Assembly (NCBI GenBank): GCA_958436475.1
Contig: CAUBKG010000003.1
Coordinates: forward strand, 1 to 50,435
Length of the DNA stretch: 50,435 bases
DNA from: an uncultured Clostridia bacterium
Lineage (GTDB): Bacteria > Bacillota > Clostridia > Oscillospirales > Acutalibacteraceae
Direction: 5' to 3'
Made by a program: the position numbers and the translations under genes. Within the stretch, counting starts at the first letter, position 1. Each line of letters opens with the position of its first letter. This document shows, piece by piece, positions 32,600 through 40,717 of this stretch. The notes below the pieces were generated by a model that was given only the letters and a program-made list of their open reading frames with translations, was not told where the DNA came from and searched no databases.

Positions 32600-33697
32600 T
32601 TATTGATCGGAACGGTAGGTGTTGAGAATGCTGTCCAGGTCGAATTCATCCCGGCCAAAAGAAGCGTCTTCCGCTTCAGCGGCAGGAGGCTCTTCCGCCT
32701 GCGCCGGGCCTTCTTCCGGAAGCTCCGCGGCGGCGGGCTCTGTTTCTCCTTCGGTGGGAAACTCTCCGGGGAAGGCAGCGGACCGGGCAATGAATTCCTC
32801 CCCGGCGGGGAAAAATTCATCCAGCGTCTCTTCCGGTTCATCGCCCGGCGTTTTCTCCGGCCCGCCGGCCGCAGCACAGCGGGGGAAGCGGAACAGGAAG
32901 AGGAGGATATAGATGGACAGGAACAGGTCCACACCGAATGCGAGCGGCGTGGTCTGCATGAGGTTGATACCATACCGCAGGCCGGCCACGAGCCTCGGCA
33001 CCGCATAGCTGAAGAACAGCAGCACGGCAATCAGCCCGAAGGCATAGGCCTGCCTGCCGGAGCTTTCCGAGGAATAGCCGGAAACGAGCCGGGAATGGCT
33101 CATCAGGAAGAGAGAGGCCGCACAGATGAAAACGAGGTCGTAAAAGGCTTCCTCCAGGTGGGCGGTGGCGGTCAGGGCCATATAAAAATTGACGAGCCGG
33201 ATGCAGGACCAGAGAGGAACCGCGAGGGACAGCACGGCCGGCGGCGCAGACGGCTCGCCTTCCCGGCTGGTAAAGTAACAAACCAGGAGGCAGATGAGAT
33301 AGATCACCGTAAACACGCCGAAGAAAAGCTGAACGAAGGTGAGGATTTGATAAGTACGGAAGGCGGATGCCTCCATCCCGTAATTCACGAACTGAAGCGA
33401 CTCCAGGGATTCCCATGCAATCATCACGCCGAGCAGGATGGAAATCATGCCGAGCAGCGGGCTGTGGGGAAGGGACATGCGCGAGGGAAAGCCCTTCTGA
33501 AGCCGGTAAACGAGATAAACGGCCAGGATGGAGACCATGATCAGAACCGTGCACACCACCGAGAGCACGCTCCCGGCCGCCACGGAATTGGAATCGGGGG
33601 TCGTATCGCCCAGAAGCTGGAAGATACGAAACGGCAGAACCACCGCGAGGCAGAGTAAGAACACAAGGAAGCCACGATGCGCTTTGATGCTTTTCAT
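32600..33697 (-). CDS. Polytopic membrane protein with acidic C-terminal tail
   Basis: The 365-residue protein has about eight predicted membrane helices between residues 8 and 275. A cytoplasmic-looking tail of about 85 residues rich in Glu, Pro and Ala follows, ending FDLDSILNTYRSDQ. I do not recognise the family. A short acidic tail with a conserved-looking terminus could recruit a partner. I take ATG 33697 after TTGGAGCG; a TTG four codons upstream is possible. It sits between citrate synthase and a lipoprotein gene on the same strand. Confidence 0.7.
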   Translation of the reverse strand: MKSIKAHRGFLVFLLCLAVVLPFRIFQLLGDTTPDSNSVAAGSVLSVVCTVLIMVSILAVYLVYRLQKGFPSRMSLPHSPLLGMISILLGVMIAWESLESLQFVNYGMEASAFRTYQILTFVQLFFGVFTVIYLICLLVCYFTSREGEPSAPPAVLSLAVPLWSCIRLVNFYMALTATAHLEEAFYDLVFICAASLFLMSHSRLVSGYSSESSGRQAYAFGLIAVLLFFSYAVPRLVAGLRYGINLMQTTPLAFGVDLFLSIYILLFLFRFPRCAAAGGPEKTPGDEPEETLDEFFPAGEEFIARSAAFPGEFPTEGETEPAAAELPEEGPAQAEEPPAAEAEDASFGRDEFDLDSILNTYRSDQ

Positions 33698-33765
33698 ACA
33701 ACGCTCCAATCTCCGACGGGAAGGGAATATCCGCGGCGCGGTCGGAAGCGGCGCGGAGCATCGGG

Positions 33766-35130
33766 TTACCGGTCTTTCAGCGGCAGATAGCTGCGGCTTT
33801 TGAGAACGGCCTTATAAGCGGGGCGGATGATTTTCCCGCCCGAGGTGATTTCTTCGATCCGGTGCGCGCACCAGCCCGCCACGCGGGAAATGGCAAAGAG
33901 CGGGGTGAAGAGGTCTTCCGAAATCCCAAGGGATTTATAAACGAGCCCGGAATAAAGGTCTACATTGGCGCACATCATTTTTTCCACGCCCTTCACCTGC
34001 CGGAACGCCTCCGGCGTAAGGCGCTCGATGGCCTCTAAAAGCGCGAAATCGTTGGCGAGGCCGCGCTCCTCCGCAAGCTTTTTCGCATTGCGCTTCAGGA
34101 TGACAGCGCGCGGGTCGCTCAGAGTGTATACCGCGTGGCCCATGCCGTAGATCAGGCCGGAGCCGTCGCCTTCCTCGCGGCGAATGATTTTCTTCAGGAA
34201 TTCGAGGATCTCATCATCGTCCGAAAAATTACTCACGTTGCTTTTCACCGCTTCGAGCTGCTTCATCACCTTGATGTTGGCGCCGCCGTGGCGGGGGCCC
34301 TTGAGCGCGCCGATGGCGCCGGCGATGGCGGAGTATGTATCCGTCCCCGAGGAGGAGAGGACGCGGCTCGTGAAGGTGGAGTTGTTGCCGCCGCCGTGCT
34401 CGGCGTGGAGGATCAGGCACATATCGAGAATTTGGGCTTCCTCCTTCGTGAACGAGCGGTCGGCGCGGATGGAGGAGAGGATGAACTCCGCGGTGGAATG
34501 CCCTTTCGTCATCGGGTGGAGGAACATGCTCTGGTTATCGTAATGGCGGCGTTTGACCTGATAGGCATAGCACATGATGGTGGGCAGCTGCGCGATCAGG
34601 GAAATGGACTGCCGCATCACGTTTTCAATGTGCGTGTCGTCCGGGGCGTCGTCGTACGAATACAGGGCCAGCACGGAACGGGCCAGCTTATTCATAATAT
34701 TCGGGGAGGGGGCCTTGATAATCATATCCTCCGCAAAATAATCGGGCAGCTCGCGCCAGACCGAAAGCAGGTCGCGGAAGGCGGAAAGGTCCTCTTCGCC
34801 CGGCAGGGTGCCGAACAGGAGCAGCCAAATCGTTTCTTCAAACCCGAAACGGCCTTCCCGCAGGCAGTTTTCCACGATCTCGGAAACCTCGATCCCGCGG
34901 TAATAGAGCTTGCCTTCGCGTGGGATGAGCTCGCCGTCGTCGATAATATAGCCGTGCACGTTGCAGATGAGGGTGAGGCCGGCCATCACGCCGGAGCCGT
35001 CGCTGTTGCGCAGCCCCCGCTTGACCTGAAACTTTTCATAGAGCTGCGGAGGAATCTGGTTATTTTTTTTAAATTCTTTACATAGCTTTGTAAAGGCGGG
35101 GATGGAATCCTGTTCTCGTCCGGTGCTCAT
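33766..35130 (-). CDS. gltA: Citrate synthase
   Basis: The 454-residue enzyme condenses acetyl-CoA and oxaloacetate to citrate. The active-site regions are clear: LILHAEHGGGNNSTFTSRV with the first His, YGMGHAVYTLSDPRA with the second His, and ANVDLYSGLVYK with the catalytic Asp. The N-terminal 60-residue extension is typical of long clostridial forms. ATG 35130 follows AAGGAG; an upstream frame extension has no similarity. No aconitase or isocitrate dehydrogenase gene is beside it, so it probably feeds a partial cycle for glutamate synthesis. Confidence 0.95.
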   Translation of the reverse strand: MSTGREQDSIPAFTKLCKEFKKNNQIPPQLYEKFQVKRGLRNSDGSGVMAGLTLICNVHGYIIDDGELIPREGKLYYRGIEVSEIVENCLREGRFGFEETIWLLLFGTLPGEEDLSAFRDLLSVWRELPDYFAEDMIIKAPSPNIMNKLARSVLALYSYDDAPDDTHIENVMRQSISLIAQLPTIMCYAYQVKRRHYDNQSMFLHPMTKGHSTAEFILSSIRADRSFTKEEAQILDMCLILHAEHGGGNNSTFTSRVLSSSGTDTYSAIAGAIGALKGPRHGGANIKVMKQLEAVKSNVSNFSDDDEILEFLKKIIRREEGDGSGLIYGMGHAVYTLSDPRAVILKRNAKKLAEERGLANDFALLEAIERLTPEAFRQVKGVEKMMCANVDLYSGLVYKSLGISEDLFTPLFAISRVAGWCAHRIEEITSGGKIIRPAYKAVLKSRSYLPLKDR

Positions 35131-35466
35131 GGGACAACTCCTTCCACGGCGGCAGGCGGCAGGGCCCCCGCCCGTGATGCAATTTACCAAGGCTGATGCC
35201 CGATTAAAAAGCCGCCATGCATCGGAAAACGAGTTTTTTCATCAGAAGGCGCCCGGGAAGGGCGGCTATAGGGCATATGGCAGGCTTACGGGATGTATGA
35301 TAGCGGGAGAAAAGCCGTTTATCCAGGCGTTTTCTTCCGGCCGGGTTTCAGCCGCGGATCAAAGAATATTAATACTTTAATTTTAATATTTTAAACGTAT
35401 TTACTTATAAAGTCAAGACGGCGGCGGTCGGAAAGCCTGCCGCGCCACAAGAAGGAGGAAGAAAAA
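35131..35466. other. Divergent intergenic region, citrate synthase / spoIID-like
   Basis: The 336-bp gap has no supported gene. A very AT-rich stretch (35364-35412) lies before the spoIID-like gene and probably contains its promoter. I could not fix -35 and -10 boxes. Confidence 0.4.
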
Positions 35467-36408
35467 ATGAAACATGCGTATGGAATCCTCGGGGTGCTCC
35501 TGTTCCTGATTCTTGCAGCCGCCCCCCTCACCGCGGCGGACAAGTCGCGCCCGGCGGAGGGTGCAGCGGACTTTTCCGTGCTGATGAAGGAGACGGGTGA
35601 AGTGGAAGGAGTCGGCCGGGTCGATTATGTGTGCGGCGTCGTTGCCGCGGAAATGTCCCCCTTGAACCACGAGGAAGCGCTCAAGGCGCAGGCGGTGGCG
35701 GCCTACACCATGGCCTGCCGGGCAAAGGAGACCCAGCAAAACAATCCTGACCCGAACCTCAAGGGGGCCGATTTCAGCAACGATCCCGCGAGCTTCCAGG
35801 GGTATTTGGACGAGGCGCAGCAAAGGGAGCGGTTCGGCGAAAACTATGAGGAATACAGCCGCCGTATCCGGGAGGCCGTGGAGGCGGTGGACGGGGAAAA
35901 GCTGACCTACGAGGGGGAAACGGCCCTCGCGGCATACCACGCCATTTCAAGCGGGCGAACGGAGACGCCGCAGAACGTGTGGGGAGGCGGGCCGGAATAC
36001 CTGAAATCGGTGGAAAGCGTGGGAGACCTGCTCGCGCCCGATTATCAGAAGCAGGCGAGCTTTTCCTCCGCGGAGGTAAAGGAAAAAATGAGCGGGCTCG
36101 AAATCCCCTTTAGCGAAACCCCCGCCGAGTGGTTCGGGGAGCCGGAGCGCACGCAGGCGGGAACGGTTTCTTCCATCCCCGTGTGCGGTGTGAGCATCAA
36201 GGGCTCGAAGGTGCGCGAGGCGCTTTCGCTCCGGTCTGCAAACTTTGACGTCGCCTTTCAGAACGATACCTTCACCTTTACCGTGCGGGGCTATGGGCAC
36301 GATGTGGGCATGAGCCAGTACGGAGCAAATTACATGGCGAATGAAGGCAGCGGGTACCGCGAGATCCTCAACTGGTATTACCCCGGCTGTGAAATTAGAA
36401 AAACCTGA
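35467..36408 (+). CDS. spoIID: SpoIID/LytB-domain protein
   Basis: The 313-residue protein is a SpoIID-family lytic transglycosylase, which trims peptidoglycan during forespore engulfment. Residues 1-24 are a signal or membrane anchor. CGVVAAEMSPLNHEEALKAQ carries the catalytic Glu of the AAEM motif. The C-terminal GYGHDVGMSQYGANYMA is the strongest family signature. It is a little shorter than Bacillus SpoIID, and I cannot exclude a SpoIID-like paralogue. AAGGAGGAAGAAAAA precedes the start. It is followed by tspO on the same strand after 138 bp. Confidence 0.88.
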   Translation: MKHAYGILGVLLFLILAAAPLTAADKSRPAEGAADFSVLMKETGEVEGVGRVDYVCGVVAAEMSPLNHEEALKAQAVAAYTMACRAKETQQNNPDPNLKGADFSNDPASFQGYLDEAQQRERFGENYEEYSRRIREAVEAVDGEKLTYEGETALAAYHAISSGRTETPQNVWGGGPEYLKSVESVGDLLAPDYQKQASFSSAEVKEKMSGLEIPFSETPAEWFGEPERTQAGTVSSIPVCGVSIKGSKVREALSLRSANFDVAFQNDTFTFTVRGYGHDVGMSQYGANYMANEGSGYREILNWYYPGCEIRKT

Positions 36409-36546
36409 TGCTTCGGGGGAAAGCGTATATCGGCGCCTCTATGCCGTTTTTGGGGATGCTCTTGTGAACTGCCGCTTCCCGCCTGGAATATTTTTTTGTT
36501 TCCCGCGTAAACTAAAAGGAAAGCATTCGGAGCGGGAGGAACTGAT

Positions 36547-37014
36547 ATGAAAATTCGGTGGAAACAGCTGATTATACGGCTGCTGGTACCGCTGCTGGGC
36601 GGCGCTCTGGTGGCGCTGTATACCAACGGCTCGATGCAGGGCGTTTACAATACGATCGACCGGCCGCCCCTTTCCCCGCCGCCCTGGCTGTTCCCGGTGG
36701 TGTGGACGGTTCTATACCTCTTAATGGGCTATGCCTCCTATCTCGTGGCGGAAAAGGGAGGAGAAGGGGCCGAAAAGGCGCTGTTTTTCTACCATGTTCA
36801 GCTGCTTCTGAATTTTTTATGGCCGGTCCTCTTTTTTAAATTTGAGCTGTTTTTCGCGGCGGCGGTGGAAATCGTGCTGCTGCTTATTTTCCTGGCTGTT
36901 ACCACCGTGCTGTTCTGGAAGGTACGGCCCGCGGCGGGGGCGCTGATGCTCCCCTATCTTGCATGGACGGTGTTTGCGTCCTACCTCTGCATCGCCACTG
37001 CGGTTCTAAACTGA
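36547..37014 (+). CDS. tspO: TspO/MBR family protein
   Basis: The 155-residue membrane protein has five helices and the TspO signatures. These are RPPLSPPPWLFPVVWTVLYL near residues 38-58, LLLNFLWPVLFFK near 86 and PYLAWTVFASYL near 137-148. TspO proteins bind porphyrins and steroids, and bacterial members influence tetrapyrrole and stress responses. GGGAGGAAC precedes the start. It ends at a strong terminator. Confidence 0.94.
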   Translation: MKIRWKQLIIRLLVPLLGGALVALYTNGSMQGVYNTIDRPPLSPPPWLFPVVWTVLYLLMGYASYLVAEKGGEGAEKALFFYHVQLLLNFLWPVLFFKFELFFAAAVEIVLLLIFLAVTTVLFWKVRPAAGALMLPYLAWTVFASYLCIATAVLN

Positions 37015-37017
37015 AGC

Positions 37018-37051
37018 AAAAACGGCGCGCCCCGCGGGGTGCGCCGTTTTC
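37018..37051. terminator. Terminator between tspO and the small membrane-peptide gene
   Basis: AAAACGGCGC (37019-37028) pairs with GCGCCGTTTT (37041-37050), and the intervening bases extend the stem. It can act on both strands. Confidence 0.9.
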
Positions 37052-37060
37052 ATCTGCTCT

Positions 37061-37144
37061 TTAAAAAAAATGGCCGAGCAGGAGCCACAGAAGGCCCACC
37101 AGAATAAAAAATCCGAGCAGCAGCAGGCAGATTCGATATTTCAC
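37061..37144 (-). CDS. Small single-pass membrane peptide, 27 residues
   Basis: A GTG at 37144 follows GGGAGGGG at normal spacing and opens a 27-residue frame ending TAA. The peptide starts MKYRICLLLLGFF and is almost entirely hydrophobic, ending GHFF. It is a single membrane helix with a basic N-terminus. It lies 67 bp downstream of mscS on the same strand and ends just before a strong terminator, so it is probably co-transcribed with mscS. It could modulate the channel, act alone as a membrane peptide, or be a toxin-like peptide. Confidence 0.6.
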   Translation of the reverse strand: MKYRICLLLLGFFILVGLLWLLLGHFF

Positions 37145-37211
37145 AGGAACCCCTCCCCCCAGCATATTTCAAACAACAGTCTATGCGGAGAGGGAGAAAA
37201 AAAGAACCGAA

Positions 37212-38018
37212 TCAATCCTTCACGATGTGAACGTCGAGCTGTGGGAAGGGAATGCTGATCCCCTCGCGGTCGAAGAGCGTTTTTACCCCTTCGTTCATAT
37301 CGTACATGAGGTCGAAATAATCCTCGTTCCGGCACCAGACGCGCGCGGCGATTCGGATGCAGCTGTCTGCGTGCTCGGAAACGCGCACGATGGGAGCGGG
37401 GTCGGAGAGAGTCTTCGGATGGCGCGCGATCTCCTCTTCGATGAGGCGGATGGCCTGCTTCATATCGTCCCCATAGCCGATGGAAAAGGTGAGGTCCAGC
37501 CGCCGCAGGGGCTCGCGGGAATAGTTTACGATTTTTTCATTCACCATCTGGCCGTTCGGAATCACGACCGAAAGCCCGTCCGCCGTGGTGAGGGTGGTGT
37601 GGATGATGTCGATTTTCTTCACCGTGCCGGAAAGGGAGCCCACAGCCACGAACTCATCTGTTAAAAAGGGCTTGGAAAAGAGGATGACCATGCCGCCCGC
37701 CACGTTTGCGAGGCTGTCCTTCACAGCGAGGCTGACCGCCACGCCGACCGCGCCGAGGGCGGTGACGAGGCTGGCGGTGGAAACCCCTAGGCTCGCGAGC
37801 GCGCTGATGACCACCACGACCTCCAGGAGGATTTTAATAATAGTTACCACAAACGAGCTCAAGGAGGGATCGAACTGAAACCGCTTCATCCAGCGCCGGG
37901 AGAGCCGCACGAGCAGCTTCACGGCAAGGAAGCCGAGCACGAGGATCAGGGCGGCTTCTAAAATTTTTGCGCCATAGCCGTTCATAAAGGATTCGAACCA
38001 GGTAAAAAAGCCTTCCAT
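37212..38018 (-). CDS. mscS: Small-conductance mechanosensitive channel MscS
   Basis: The 268-residue protein releases solutes on osmotic downshock. It has the MscS layout: three helices in residues 15-115, the third being the pore helix, with AVGVAVSLAVKDSLANVAGG showing the Gly/Ala ridge. The beta domain follows (FLTDEFVAVGSLSGTVKKID, VVIPNGQMVNEKIVNYSR), then the C-terminal alpha/beta cage part. The start follows AAGGTGG. It lies 17 bp after the stop of a frameshifted flavoprotein-like gene and upstream of a 27-residue membrane peptide. Confidence 0.95.
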   Translation of the reverse strand: MEGFFTWFESFMNGYGAKILEAALILVLGFLAVKLLVRLSRRWMKRFQFDPSLSSFVVTIIKILLEVVVVISALASLGVSTASLVTALGAVGVAVSLAVKDSLANVAGGMVILFSKPFLTDEFVAVGSLSGTVKKIDIIHTTLTTADGLSVVIPNGQMVNEKIVNYSREPLRRLDLTFSIGYGDDMKQAIRLIEEEIARHPKTLSDPAPIVRVSEHADSCIRIAARVWCRNEDYFDLMYDMNEGVKTLFDREGISIPFPQLDVHIVKD

Positions 38019-38035
38019 ATTTTATTTCCACCTTT

Positions 38036-38460
38036 TCATGAGATTTTGCCGCACCCGGGGTATGGAATCAGAATACCCTCGGTGTACAAGAGGCAATATG
38101 GTTTTTCGGGGCAGAAGCACCGCAAGGCGGTGTTTTCATCATTTTCATCCACGTGCTTATCGTAAAACGCGGAAAAAACCCTTTGCAGCTCTTCGCGCAG
38201 CTCCCTGTTTTCGGGGGCGAGCGGATGCCCGATAGTAACGCCTGCCCCGTGTGCAACGAACAGCTTATAGCAAACTGCGGCGGATGGATTGGAGGAAAGA
38301 TCCTTCATCTTTCCGCTTTGCGTATTCGCAGTGATATAAAAAGCGGTGTTTTTATAAAAAGTGTTTACGATTCTGACGTTAGCGCGCCCGTGATCCACGG
38401 CGGCGAGGGACATGGCTCGGTCTTTTCCATAGCAGCCAGGGCTTCTTCAAAATAGTTCAT
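38036..38460 (-). pseudogene. Pyridoxamine 5'-phosphate oxidase family gene with a frameshift
   Basis: The main frame (38036-38413) gives 125 residues starting SLAAVDHGRANVRIV, clearly a PPOX split-barrel FMN-binding family protein, but it lacks the N-terminal helix. That helix, MNYFEEALAAMEKTEP, is encoded just upstream from ATG 38460 with a strong AGGGAGG site, but in another frame. The frames meet at about 38413-38416, so one inserted base would restore a full protein of about 141 residues. It is either a recent pseudogene, a sequencing error or a programmed shift. An ATG exists at the junction, but it has no ribosome site. Confidence 0.72.
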
Positions 38461-38502
38461 GGTCTACCTCCCTGTAGAATATGATGCGGCGGTTGCCAGC
38501 AT

Positions 38503-38873
38503 ATTGCCCAACCCGCCGCTTCGCGGCGTGGGGGCATAAAGCCGGTATAATAACCGCTTTGCGGTTATTATACCATGAGTGCAAAGCACGAATGGTATCA
38601 TTGCCCAACCCGCCGCTCCGGCGGCGTGGGGGCATAAGGCAGGTATCATAACCGCCTTGCGGTTATGATACCATGAACACGAAGCGTGAATGGTATCATT
38701 GCCCAACCCGCCGCTTCGCGGCGTGGGGGCATAAGGCAGGTATCATAACCGCCTTGCGGTTATGATACCATGAACACGAAGCGTGAATGGTATCATTGCC
38801 CATCCCGCCGCTTCGCGGCGTGGGGGCATAAGGCAGGTATAATAACCGCCTTGCGGTTATTATACCATGAACG
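38503..38873. repeat. Repeat cluster 3 of the GGTATAAT palindromic family, four units
   Basis: Four units have perfect hairpins starting at 38544, 38642, 38739 and 38836 (periods 98, 97, 97). Two have arm GGTATAATAACCGC and two have GGTATCATAACCGC, with the partner arm changed to match (TTATTATACC versus TTATGATACC). A GC-rich hairpin (TTGCCCAACCCGCCGC and variants) separates them. Orientation is opposite to clusters 1 and 2. The cluster ends 43 bp from the start of the frameshifted PPOX gene. Confidence 0.93.
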
Positions 38874-38882
38874 CGGCCAAAT

Positions 38883-38945
38883 AAAAACAGCCGGAACCTC
38901 CCGTCCCCTCAAGGCTTATCCATCTTGAAGGGAGGCGGCTCCGGC
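38883..38945 (-). terminator. Terminator of the dipicolinate synthase operon
   Basis: GCCGGAACCTCCC (38890-38902) pairs with GGGAGG (38930-38935) and TCCGGC (38940-38945) in a branched stem. The minus strand continues CTGTTTTTATT. Confidence 0.85.
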
Positions 38946-38971
38946 CGGCAGTGCATTTTATAGGCTGATAC

Positions 38972-39550
38972 TCAAGGGATGATGAGGGGGCGAAGCTGCC
39001 TGCCCTCGAGCGCCGCGTCGATCGCTTCGGGGATGCGGGAGAAGTCCAGCACCATGGAGGTAGGTTTCTTCTCGGGGTCGTCCTGCCGCATGGGCACGAA
39101 GTAAATATTTTTTGCGTTTTCCAGCATGGCGATGCTGCGGGCGGAGATGCCGAGCGCATCGTTGGTGGAAACGCCGATGAGCACCGGGCGGCCGTTGCGC
39201 AGATGCGATTTGGTCGCCATGGTCACGGGGGTGTCGGTGATGCCGTTCGCAAGCTTGCCGAGCGTGTTGCCCGTGCACGGGGCGATCACCAGGATATCCA
39301 ATAGCTTTTTCGGCCCGATGGGCTCCGCCTCGGGAATCGTGGTGATGAGCTCGCGCTGGCAGATCATGCGGACGCGGTCGGTGAAGTCCTGCGCTTTGAA
39401 AAAGCGAGTGTCCATCGTGGCCGCGTTCTGAGACAAAATAGGTATTACATTCATGCCGGACTGTACGAGCCCTTCGAGACAAGGCAACACCTTTGAGAAG
39501 GTACAGAACGAACCGCAGATCGCGAATCCGGCAGTGATATTTCTGCTCAC
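38972..39550 (-). CDS. spoVFB: Dipicolinate synthase subunit B
   Basis: The 192-residue flavoprotein-like subunit works with subunit A to make dipicolinic acid for the spore core. It starts MSRNITAGFAICGSFCTFSK. It contains the flavoprotein-family stretch DILVIAPCTGNTLGKLANGI and VLIGVSTNDALGISARSIA. The GTG start overlaps the subunit A stop by 4 bp, with GGAGGAAAAC just upstream, so the two are coupled. It is strong evidence that the organism forms endospores. Expression is presumably mother-cell specific, but I could not define a sigma-K promoter. Confidence 0.96.
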   Translation of the reverse strand: MSRNITAGFAICGSFCTFSKVLPCLEGLVQSGMNVIPILSQNAATMDTRFFKAQDFTDRVRMICQRELITTIPEAEPIGPKKLLDILVIAPCTGNTLGKLANGITDTPVTMATKSHLRNGRPVLIGVSTNDALGISARSIAMLENAKNIYFVPMRQDDPEKKPTSMVLDFSRIPEAIDAALEGRQLRPLIIP

Positions 39551-40425
39551 ATGTTTTCCTCCTCAATCATGTTTTTGATGGCGCCGAGGATGACGTCTCC
39601 CGCGGTGCGGGGCGCGACCTTCCCCGGCAGGGAAAGGGCCCAGATGCAGTTTACATCCAGCTGCTCTGCCGCATAGAAGTCCACGCCGCCCGGCTTGGAG
39701 GCGAGGTCGATGAGGCAGACGTCGGTTTTCAGAATTCTGAGCACGGATTCCGGAAAAAGAAGATGCGGAACCGTGTTGAAGATGAGGTCGAAGCGCCCGG
39801 CGCGCGTTTTGATGTCGTCGGACTTCATGGGCGTGAGCCCGCGCGTGGTGATCCAGGCAAAATCGCTGTATTTTCGGGCGCTCACCGTCACCTTGGCCCC
39901 GAGGGCCTTCAGCATGTCGGCAAGCACCTTTCCGATGCGGCCGTACCCGCACACGAGGCACCGGGAGCCGAAGATGGTATGCTTCGTCTGCTCCATGGCG
40001 ATTTGCAGCGCCCCCTCCGCCGTAGGCACGGCGTTGAGAACAGCCATTTCCTCGCGGCAGAGGTAATCAAATAGCTTGAGCCCCCGGCCTTCGGCCTCTT
40101 CCAGCAGCCGGGGAGAAATTTTGCCCCCGAACAAAAGCTTGCTGGGCGTGGCGCCGGCGAACACCTCTGCCAGAGAAAACGTTTTTTGCGAAAGCGGCGT
40201 CCAAATGGTTTTGGAATCGTCGCTGAGCGGCATAGGGAGAATCACGCAGCCGCTTTCCGCGACCGCCTCCTGTACGGTGTGGGCGTGCCGGACGGAGGGG
40301 TGGAAATGATGCGTATCGTCGAACCCGAGGGAAAGCACCTTACAGCCCTCCTCCGCCAGCTGGTTGGCAATATAAATCTGGCGGATATCTCCGCCGATCA
40401 CGGAAAAACAATCACAATTTTTCAT
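39547..40425 (-). CDS. spoVFA: Dipicolinate synthase subunit A
   Basis: The 292-residue subunit oxidises dihydrodipicolinate-type substrate to dipicolinic acid in the mother cell. The N-terminus FSVIGGDIRQIYIANQLAEEG and the Rossmann motif CLVCGYGRIGKVLADMLKAL (about residue 150) are characteristic. FNTVPHLLFP and LIDLASKPGGVDF follow. Start ATG 40425 aligns with the family N-terminus; a second ATG six codons upstream is possible. It is followed without a gap by subunit B. Confidence 0.96.
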   Translation of the reverse strand: MKNCDCFSVIGGDIRQIYIANQLAEEGCKVLSLGFDDTHHFHPSVRHAHTVQEAVAESGCVILPMPLSDDSKTIWTPLSQKTFSLAEVFAGATPSKLLFGGKISPRLLEEAEGRGLKLFDYLCREEMAVLNAVPTAEGALQIAMEQTKHTIFGSRCLVCGYGRIGKVLADMLKALGAKVTVSARKYSDFAWITTRGLTPMKSDDIKTRAGRFDLIFNTVPHLLFPESVLRILKTDVCLIDLASKPGGVDFYAAEQLDVNCIWALSLPGKVAPRTAGDVILGAIKNMIEEENM

Positions 40426-40717
40426 GTTCCTTTGAACCTCCATTCTCTGGCCTTTGCCGCAGGGAGAGAAAAAGCGTTCGCCGGGCGGTTTCCCGACCGG
40501 CAGGATGCTTCTTACCCATCATATGAAGGAAAAAGGAATCGGTTAATCAAAAGCCGGGCCTTTCGCGGCGGTCGTTGCCGGAGTTCCTGTTCTTCTTTGC
40601 GAAATGCCGCCCGAGGGGCTTTCCGGCAAAGAAAAAACCCGCGGAAGGGAAGAGCGGCAAAAGCCGGTCTCCGCCTTCGGCGGGCGATGGTTTCTATCGG
40701 ACGTTTTCAAGCGGCAC
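40426..40717. other. Intergenic region between spoVFA and cca
   Basis: I see no gene in 292 bp. A long imperfect hairpin bounded by CTTTGC and GCAAAG lies at about 40595-40634 but lacks a T-run. Promoter elements for spoVFA could not be fixed. Confidence 0.35.

Noticed and set aside
38503..38873. Four evenly spaced repeats, considered as a CRISPR array
   Set aside because: The units are contiguous and almost identical over their full 97 bp, with no unique spacers and no cas genes in the window.
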